Assembly: GCA_002081555.1 (NCBI GenBank)
Contig: MZNV01001897.1
Location: 1-21,652 of the forward strand
Source: Protostelium mycophagum
Taxonomy: Eukaryota; Evosea; Variosea; Protosteliida; Protosteliaceae
Reading direction: 5' to 3'
DNA: 21,652 nt
Positions 10,160 through 19,144 of the stretch are shown piece after piece. The notes under the pieces were generated by a model. The model was not told the DNA's origin. It made no database searches and saw nothing but the letters and a program-made list of their open reading frames with translations. Every line of letters begins with the position of its first letter. Position 1 is the stretch's first letter. Made by a program: the position numbers and the translations under genes.

Positions 10160-13100
10160 ATGGGAGGCGAGAAGACTTCCAAGCGTGATGAAGCGAAGGA
10201 GATTACCAACGCGGGTGATAAGATTGATGCCAAATTTGGTTTTGCACGATACACACAAGGAAAATCACGAACAGGATGGCTCTTCACCATGAATGCCGTG
10301 AGTGAAATATCTCAAATGAAATTCTTCAACCTGATCATATTCTCATCAATTTTAGTCGAGTATAGAGCACAATGAGACGGGTGATGCAACTGCTGCTCTG
10401 GACATGTATTTCATACAAGAAGATGGAACCACATTCAAGGCTGGTCTTCCCTTCGAACCCTATTTCTATCTAGGCGCCAAAGATTCAGATTACTATGGTG
10501 AATTAGAACAATACATCAGAAGAAAACATGAGAAGCACATCACCATCATTGAAGTTGTGGACAAGGAAGATCTCCAACTGGCAAGTTCTCCACACCAACA
10601 TCATACAACCTCTCATTTTTCTCCAGAAAAATCACCTGATGGGCCTGACGAGACCGATGCTGAAGGTGTCTTTTAGCACCGTGCAAGGACTATTGGCCGT
10701 CAGAAACGATCTGATGCCGATCATAAAGAAGAATCAAGAGAGAGCCGCACTCCAAGAGGTGAGTCCGCATAGTGCCAAAGATTCGTTCTTAACCTGCGGT
10801 TCTGAACAATTAAAAGTGTTGAAAACGCGGGAAATTCAACCTTTAAAAATCTAAATTTTGCAGGTTTACGACCACGACAGATCATCACGCCAAAATGATT
10901 TCTTGGAGATGCTGGATGATATCCGTGAATATGACGTCCGTTACTACCAGAGAGTTGCCATAGATACGGGGATACGCTGTGGTAACTGGTACGACGTCTC
11001 CATCGAGGACGGCTCTGTACAGCTGAAGCCCCGCGAAGACCTCGTGACCCGTGCCGATCCCAAAGTCTTAGCTTTCGACATTGAGACCACTAAATTGCCC
11101 CTCAAATTTCCGGATGCGAAGATCGACAGGATCATGATGATCTCATACATGTTGGATGGAAGAGGATACCTCATCGTGAACAGAGAGATTGTCAGTGAAG
11201 ACATTGGAGATTTTGAGTACACGCCACGTGCTGAATTTGAGGGAAATTTCCAGGTTTTTAATGAGAAGGACGAGGTGAGAGATTTTTATTTCCTCGTTGT
11301 AGATGGAGAAAAGTTGACGAAATTTCAGGTTTCGTTACTGCGAAAATTCTTCGAGCACATTCAGCAGACGAGACCGAACATATTTGTGACATATAACGGA
11401 GACACCTTTGACTGGCCTTTTGTAGAGGCTCGTGCTCGTCATCATGATCTCGACATGTACCAAGAGATCGGTGTGAAGGTACCTACTTTTCCGACTGTTT
11501 CCGAAATTCCACCGAAAACTCATCGAATTTTGAAAAATCCCTGAAATTTCGTAGATGGTGGATGAGGAGTACAAATGCAGATTCGGAGCCCACATGGACG
11601 CGTATAAATGGGTCAAGCGTGACTCCTATCTCCCCCAAGGGTCTCAAGGTCTCAAAATGGTCACCAAAGCTAAATTAGGATACGATCCCATAGAGCTTGA
11701 CCCCGAACTCATGCTGAAATATGCCTCTACACAACCCCAAGACCTCGCGGCTTACTCTGTTTCCGACGCGGTGGCAACATATTATCTGTACATGAAATAT
11801 GTACACCCTTTCGTCTTCTCTTTATGTACAATCATTCCGATGCACCCTGATGACGTGTTACGTAAGGGGTCAGGGTGAGTGAGATTTCCTTGAGATTTCG
11901 AGATTTCGCTGAAATTTCCAGAACTCTTTGTGAGTCGTTGTTGGAGGCTGAGGCATACAAAGTCAACGTGGTCTTTCCAAACAAATCTGGAGAAATGGCG
12001 GGAAAAATGTACAAAGGACATTTACTGGAATCGGAAACTTACGTAGGAGGTCACGTGGAGGCCTTGGAGTCTGGGGTCTTCAGGTCTGACATCCCCGTCA
12101 ACTTCGATCTCGACGTCGACACGATCCAAAAGGTATTTTTTCCCGCCATTTTTCGACGAGTTGTAGACGCTCAAACCTCCAGCTTATCGAGGAGCTGGAA
12201 GAGACCCTCCTATTTGCCTGCGAAGTAGAAGGAAATATTTCCCGCGCAGACTGTACAAATTTTGAACAAGTACGAGGGGATATCACAAAGTCTCTGGAAG
12301 CACTGAAGGCAACCCCCACAAGGAAGGAAAAGCCCGCCATTTTTCATTTGGATGTTGGAGCTATGTACCCCAACATTATTTTGACCAACCGTCTACAACC
12401 AACCGCCGTAGTCACAGACGAATTCTGTGCGGGGTGCGACTACAACCGGCCGGAAAATAACTGGTGAGAAATCTTCCGAAATCTACAACGGTCATGATGA
12501 CGTCATCTTCCGTAATGACATGATACAGCCAGAGAAAGATGACGTGGACATGGCGTGGGGACTACATCTCGGCGAATCGACAAGAATATGAGATGGTGAA
12601 ATCGCAGTGTGAAGCGCAGAGATACCCTGTCCCCGCATCTTGGACCAAGTTTGGCAAGGGCAAAGACCTGAAAGATGTCGGGTTCTACCAATTGTCAAAG
12701 GAAGAGCAGTCTGAAAGGGTCAAAGCTGGTCTGAAAGAGTACAGCAAGAAGGTGATGTCACGATCATGTCATCTGATGACATGTCGATGAGATTTACACG
12801 AAATTTCTGACGAAATTTCAGGTGTACAAAGTGACACACAAGACGCACACAGAGGAAAGGGATTCCACGAATTGCATGCGGGAGAATCCCTTTTACGTAG
12901 ATTGTGTCCGCGCTTTCCGTGACCGTCGACTTGTACACAAGAGCAACCACAAGAAGGCGACCATCGCTCTACAACGAGCCGAAAAAGACAAGAAAGGGCA
13001 GTCTGAACTACAAGAGGCGGAGAAGTTGGTCGTATTATACGAGTCTCTACAACTCGCCCACAAGTGCATTCTCAATTCTTTCTACGGTGAGAAAATTCCC

Positions 13101-16100
13101 ATAGATTTCACAGAAAACTCACGGAAATTTCAGGTTACGTCATGCGTCGTGGAGCACGTTGGTATTCCATGGAGATGGCGGGTATGGTGACACATACCGG
13201 CTCCAACATCATCAGACAGGCACGTCAGCTCGTCGAACGCGTCGGAAGACCTTTAGAGTTGGATACTGATGGTATCTGGTGTATTCTCCCACAATCATTT
13301 CCTCAAAACATGAAATTTGAGAGTAAAGACAAATCCTTCCATTTCTCTTACAGCTGCATCGCGCTCAACTACAACGTGGCCAGAAATTTCACGAACGACC
13401 AGTACCAGACGAAGAAGTGAGTCTAAAGATAGATCTTTGATGACGTGTTGATGACGTGTAGTCTGAACGGGGGGTACGACACTAGGTCGGAGTGTACCAT
13501 TTTCTTCGAAATTGACGGTCCTTACAAAGCCATGATTTTACCTGCTGCAAAGGAGGAGGGTAAAAAGCTCAAGAAAAGGTTCGTTGTAGATGACAATCTC
13601 CATTGTAGATGAGCTCAATTATAAATAGATACGCCGTCTTCGACCATCACAACAAGATGACGGAATTGAAGGGTTTCGAAATCAAGAGAAGAGGTATGTC
13701 TACACAGTTGTAGATGGGGTAATCTCTGACACCTCACAGGAGAGCTCAAACTCATCAAGCAGTTCCAGGGGCAGATTTTCGGGAAATTTCTGGACGGAAC
13801 GAATTTATCCGAATGTTACGCCTCAGCAGCCTCCATCGCGAATGACTATTTAGACATGCTAGAGTCCAAGGGTGCAGACGCCGACGACGAAGAGGTGAAA
13901 TTTCCCAGAAATCTCGTAATTGACTCGTTGTAGATCCTCGACCTGTTGACCGAGTCCACGAATATGTCCAAAAAATTAGAAGAATATGGAAAGCAAAAGT
14001 CTGCAGGTATCACCACTGTAAAAAGACTTGCAGCTCTGCTCGGGTCCGAATCAATGTTGTTCGACAAGGGTGTGTGCTGTGCCTACATCGTTTCGAGGTA
14101 TTTCCACCGTCTACAACGATGTAAATTGACCCGAAAAGCAAACCGGAGGGGTCCCCAGTGACTGAGAGGGTCATCCCGGTGGCGTTATTTTCCAAGGAGG
14201 TGAATGCTGCTAGGAGAAGACAATTTCTTTACACGTGGACAAAGGATAACGCGACGGACTTGCGAAGTGTTTTAGACTGGAACTATTACAAGGGTAAGTG
14301 TATTCTACATCGTTGTAGATATTACCGAAAAATTGAAATTCTCGAAAAAATATTAAAATAGAGTGAATGTTTACACTGTTGTAGAGCGTCTCTCCTCAGT
14401 CATACAGAAGATCATCACGATCCCAGCTATGTTCCAAAAAGTGGACAACCCCGTTCCAAGAGTGAAGCACCCTGAGTGGCTCCAGAAGCAGATCAAGGAG
14501 ACGGAGGGTTACTCCAAGCAGAGAAGACTTCACGACCTCTTCGGTGCCTCCTCCAAGGAACAGGTGAGTTTCATCCCAATGCGAATTTTCACTTGAAAAA
14601 CTCTTCCGGAAAAATGCGGAAAAATGTTAATATTTTTCAGGTTTTGAAAGACATAGAAAATACCGCAGACAGCATGGTCCTTAAGAAAAGGAAGATGCCA
14701 GACCATAACAAAGAAAATGACTCTTCCTCTTCCAAAAATAAGGAGGTAAAATATCACCGTCTACAATCGAATCTACAATGGTGTGCCAGATACGGAGCTG
14801 ATTCTAATTTTAGAACCGGCCGGTACCGAAAGATGAGTATGACGTGTGGCTCCAGTCTCAAAAACAAAAGTGGAAGGAGCAACTGCAAAAAAGGCGGGAG
14901 AATAGGGAGAGATACGGAGTCTCAAGGCGTAACAATGCTCCACGGGAGGGTCTCCGTGGTTACATCGAGGACAGATACCAAAAGTTGCTGGAGAAGGAGT
15001 GGGAAATTGTGCAGATCTCCGAGACTTTGAGACCCGGAATATGTACCGTTTGGGCCGTTGTAGATGGGTCATTACAATCTATCAAGATGCAAGTTCCGAG
15101 AACTTTCTACGCTAACTCTTTCGTCGTAGACGAGCAGGTGATGACATAATAATATCACTGAGATTTCACTGAAATTTCTAGAATGACAAGAAGGTGACAT
15201 TGTATCTTCCCAGATCTAAGATGAGGGAGAATCTATACGAATACACAATGGATGAGGAGGTATACAAGAGCCGTCGCAAAGAGTTCTCAGAAATGTCGAC
15301 AAACCCCGATATGGAGGGGCTGTACGAGACCAAGTTACCCTTACTGTACAAAGCAGTATCTCATTTGGGCTGTAAAACGTCGACAATGAGATCCAAAAGG
15401 GGGAAAATGGCGGGAAAAGACGTGTTTAGGCTGGAGTACATGGAAGGGTCAAATAAGAAGGACGACAGCTATCTACAACACGATGTGCTTAAGTGAGGAT
15501 CTCATTTCTCGAAGTGAAATATTTTTCAATAATTTGTGGCCTCACTACAACCGGAATCATTTCAATTTTTGCCAAGAAAATTCACTGAATTTTCAGGAAA
15601 ATCTATATATACCACAGTGAGGCGGATGTCCGCGCTTTCGCCGGAGTTCACATCCCCGCCCAAAAGAAGATACACGTCATCATGAAGACCCCCTACTCCA
15701 GGTCTCAAAGTGCCGCCGTCAAGAGTACGTGAATTTTCCCTGAGATTTCCATGACTTTTCTGATAAAAGCAGAGTTCTTGGAACAGAAATATGACGCCAC
15801 TTATGATATCACAATTGAATGTGAAGATGGAGAATATTTCCTGGAAAAGCGACTGGACAATTTATTGTCCGTCTACAAAGCTGCTCTATACAGTGCCAAC
15901 ACCATACTCGTCGTCCAATCCTGCCTGGGCGTCTCGGAAATTTCCAAGAATATTCCGGCGATGTCAGATTTTCCCGCCATTTCTGTTCCTTTCAGTGATG
16001 AGGACGGGTCTTACCACGCGATTGGCTGGGAGACTCAGGCGGCAAATCTTTTCGACAAGAGATTCAGGTGTGTCTATTTTTAGATTTTTTAATATTTTTT

Positions 16101-18138
16101 TGTCACAAGACTGACACATTCAGACTGATGGAAAGATGGTACGAGGACCAACTCGAGTGGTCCAGATTCGCAAACATCCCCTTGGGAAATCTGGAGGAAG
16201 ACCTATCATTGTCCTGCACCGACATGCTTTATGCCAGGATTCTTCGCAATAACAACCACGTATTATGGTTTTCAGAGTCTAACATGCCTGATCTTGGCGG
16301 ATCACAAGATGATGACCATTCTTTTGGTTTGTTTTTCTTGCTTTTTCAAGTTGAAAAGTTTTTCATACTTCAATCTACAACGAGTCATTTTCATTTTCTG
16401 AAATTCGACAGCCGAGGAATTGCACCAGACGTTGTTCCAGGAACCTGGTTTCTACAACACTGTCTGCATAGAACTGGATCTCATCGGAATTTCGCTGAAT
16501 TCCATCGTACAATCTCACCTTGTAAACTTGATGGAGAGCTCCGACGAGTCAGGGAATTTCGTCGACTTTTCCAAGAAAGATCAGCGTCCTGCCGTAGCCT
16601 TGGATACGGCATGTGTACAGAAGCCCTTTGTCATGATAAAATCCCTCATCTCGGAGATTTTGCAGGGGGGAAGGGGGGAGGGTGTTGCCCCCGAGCTGGT
16701 CTTGGCGCACGTGTACAGGTCAGCCGGAATTATGAAAAGCCGTTGTAGATCGCAATGTAGACTGACAAAAAAAGGTGGATTTCCAGCCCGGACTCGAAAT
16801 TTTATGACCCCATGCTGCACAGATATGTACACGGACTCGTCGAAAAGGTGTGTTTCATTCCGATGAGACTCTCAAAAAAATGAAACTCCTGACCCCCCTC
16901 AGGTCCTGAAACAATTCATCGCCGAATTCAAGCGACTGGGGGCTAAGGTGGTTTTTGCTGACACGTCACGACTCATAATCTGTACAAACAAACCCACCCT
17001 CAACGGGGCCATTGCGTACAGAGATTTCATCTTACGCACAATAAGAGAGAAGGAGCTGTTCGCATATGTCGACGTCGACACCACAAAGATATGGCATAAC
17101 CTCATGTTCATGGAACGCGAGAATTACGGAGGGGTCAAGGCGGGTGAAGGAGTCGCATTGATATGCGAACAGAAGTGGGATGTTCTGAGAACACTTCCCC
17201 CAGTAGTAAAAAGCCCAGTGGAGCTTCTCATCTCAAATTATCTCAACCATTCCCGAAAATTCTCCGCAGACGTCTCGGATAATAGTTCGGAGGTGAGAAA
17301 ATTAGATTTTTTCGATTCTGAAAAAATCTAACCGGATGCAGATGTCCGGAGAAGAAATCAAACAACTGTCTAAAAGCAAAAACATCAAACACTTCTCGAC
17401 TGTACTTTTTCCCGGCATCTTGGAGCTTGTCGACAACACCCACAAGAGTTTGGATGTCGACAGTAAGAGCAGCAACGTCGCGTTAGAATGTGTCAGGGTC
17501 ATCTGCAAGGTCTTCTCTTTAGACAAGGCTCTACAATCCGAAGTCCATCGTTTAAAAAAGGTGAATTTCTGTGATGTTTTATCACTTTCCACGAATCGTG
17601 GGATGAAAATTCCGGGAAAATTCTGATGTTTCTCAGAGTCTTTTGAAAGTTACGTCTGTCAGAGAATTCTCTGAAGAATCAGAATACGTAAACCATCCTC
17701 ATTCTTTTGGGATTCCTGAGGTCCGGTGCCATTTTTGTAACGGAATCGACAATCTACAATTGCCTCTACACGACAATGGCCAAGACAACCACATAAGATG
17801 TCGCGGCTGTCAGAACAACTATGATCTCTTTGAACTGGAATGTCGAGTTGTAGATATGGCACAGAAAAAATCCCTGAATTATCAGTGCCAAGATATGATT
17901 TGTACGAAGTGTAGATCAATCAAAGTCGAGAACCTCACTGAAATCTGCGCCTGCGCGGGACATTTTAAGACCAAGAGGGGTGACGAGATATTGAAAGAGT
18001 AAGTCATCCGAACTACATCGTTGTAGATCTGAAAACTGATCTAAAAATAGCATCAAGGAGATGCATAAGCTGGCTCAGATATACGATATGGAATGGCTGG
18101 AGGAGGTCACATCAAGGATGTTGGACATAAAAAAATAA
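10160..18138 (+). CDS. POLE: DNA polymerase epsilon catalytic subunit (29 exons)
   Basis: The 2093-residue leading-strand replicase; human POLE has 2286. Exons: 10160-10297, 10356-10580, 10627-10758, 10864-11274, 11329-11478, 11555-11874, 11922-12132, 12183-12463, 12529-12751, 12822-13086, 13134-13416, 13462-13578, 13629-13693, 13740-13894, 13934-14097, 14139-14293, 14385-14563, 14641-14745, 14814-15137, 15182-15492, 15597-15724, 15770-16067, 16124-16326, 16412-16718, 16775-16847, 16903-17292, 17342-17560, 17637-17998, 18051-18138. Proofreading motifs: DIETTK (D237, E239), [11 protein letters not shown] (D327), YSVSD (D423). Polymerase motif A is [15 protein letters not shown] (D586) and motif C ELDTDGIW. 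The Pol-epsilon iron-sulfur cysteines are kept (C611, C614, C623, C715). The inactive C-terminal half is whole, with two Cys pairs sets near C1975-C2002 and C2033-C2050 that bind the accessory subunit. Intron 2 is GC-AG. All catalytic residues are present. Confidence 0.97.
10581..10626 (+). other. POLE: GC-AG intron in POLE
   Basis: The 46-bp intron starts GCAAGT and ends CTCCAG. Removing it joins KEDLQL to KNHLMGL, which matches the POLE family in this place; no GT donor nearby gives an in-frame join. GC-AG is the commonest minor variant of U2 introns. Confidence 0.85.
12498..12505. repeat. TGACGTCA palindrome within POLE intron 8
   Basis: One of four intronic copies of this CRE-like palindrome in the window; the others are at 7709-7716, 8225-8232 and 21037-21044. 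An exonic copy is at 7131-7138. Confidence 0.6.
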
Positions 18139-18358
18139 ATGATTATTCACTTCCTTTAGTTGAACACGTTTTAGATCAAGCCGTTTTGCCTGTGACTATG
18201 CACATCAAGAGATCACGACCTATCTGGGATTGTCATATTCTCGTTTTTACTATTTTCGGAACACCAAAACTGGGCACTAATTTGGCAGGTTCTCCCTTCT
18301 GCAGTCCGGTTGATGTCATGTAATGCTTTCCCAATCCACTAGATCCAATCAATGTCAT
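18139..18358. other. Gap between convergent POLE and the tentative - gene
   Basis: About 220 bp that hold both 3' UTRs. AATAAA overlaps the end of POLE (about 18134-18139). No other gene is convincing here. A short - frame (18234-18359) starts MTLIGSSGLGK, P-loop-like by eye, but has no context and is probably chance. Confidence 0.4.
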
Positions 18359-19049
18359 TTATTTGTCATCCAGAGATTGAACTGGCCACTCTGCAAGCTT
18401 ATCAACCAGCTCTTCTGCTGTAAAACATCAATCTTACCAATGTAGAACTGAAAATCTATCTAAAAATAGATTATGCCATTGACTTATGTAGGATTTATAG
18501 CCCATTAGATGAAAAACTTGGTTGTTCTTCTGGAGAAAAGCAATAACCAGAGCCGTAACAAATTCCAGACTGAGGGATTTATTGGGAGAGGCATTGGTGG
18601 CATCCTCTGTATCCGGATATATTCATTGGGATTAGAGCTTTGTTTGAGAAGCTTCCATTTGCATTCGAGTTCAATCAAGGCTTGGAGCGGGGAAGCCTGC
18701 AATGATGGCAGCAAAGAGGAGAAGGAAGAAAATGAGAACCCCCCGGGAGGGGCACAAGGTGCCGCAAGAGCGCAAGGGGGGGGGAGGGAGGGGGGAAAGA
18801 GTTATCCCGCAGGGGGGGAGGTGCACAAGCAGAAGAGGAACAAAGAAGAAATCTGTACTCCTCTTTGTCTACAGTGGTGCAAGATGTCACTATAGATGTG
18901 CTGGATGTAGGTGGTCCTTTAACAAAGACAGAAATCTCTTTTTTTTGGTCACTGAGCCAAGTAGTAATCAATTTAGATTATACAGGAGGGACGTTTCTTG
19001 TCGAGAATCACAAATCATGGCTTACAACTGACACGCAAGACGTGCGAAA
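18359..19049 (-). CDS. Tentative small unrecognised gene between POLE and ITPK1
   Basis: Three exons on the - strand keep phase together: 18696-18571 (42 codons, ASPLQALIELECKWKLLKQS...), 18529-18484 and 18417-18359, ending ...YITEELVDKLAEWPVQ, SLDDK and TAA. The acceptors (CATTGCAG, CTCCAG, TTTACAG) are good and the first has a long pyrimidine tract; the two donors (GTCTGG, GTCAAT) are weak. The 5' part is unsure. An ATG at 19049 gives MFSHVLRV, a start like a mitochondrial targeting peptide, and lies 95 bp from the divergent ITPK1 start, which fits the layout of the window. Between 18700 and 19040 I could not find the joining exon; the tract includes a G-rich block. I do not know the family, and a decayed gene is possible. 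Confidence 0.4.
18776..18818 (+). repeat. G-rich tract with G-quadruplex potential
   Basis: Runs of nine (18776-18784), three (18786-18788) and six (18790-18795) G split by single A bases, then seven G at 18812-18818. Four or more G3 tracts with 1-2 base loops fit the usual quadruplex rule. A GGCAC-AAG-GTGCC mini-hairpin lies just upstream at 18751-18763. On the - strand this is a C-rich, probably intronic stretch of the tentative gene. Confidence 0.75.
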
Positions 19050-19144
19050 ACATACATGTGAAGGTGTACGTTTTTGGACCGCCCGGGTTGTATTTTTTCG
19101 AATTACGTAAATCTTCCCAATCAATCAAACCAACATCCCCAAAG

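Noticed and set aside
4351-18026. Likeness of the TCTAC...GTAGAT hairpin to Cas12a CRISPR repeats
   Set aside because: Copies are scattered singly in introns of nuclear genes, with no regular spacing, spacers or cas genes. The likeness is only a short stem.
18234-18359. P-loop-like - strand frame (GSSGLGK)
   Set aside because: Forty residues only, no NTPase context and it lies in the gap between convergent genes.
18675-18971. - strand frame rich in Pro, Ser and Cys
   Set aside because: Its content comes from translating the C-rich strand of the G tract, and it has no splice support.
18865-19110. + strand frame starting STVVQDVTIDVLDVGG
   Set aside because: It has no ATG, overlaps the likely divergent promoter and the tentative - gene, and I know no family for it. 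It may yet be real, but support is too thin.
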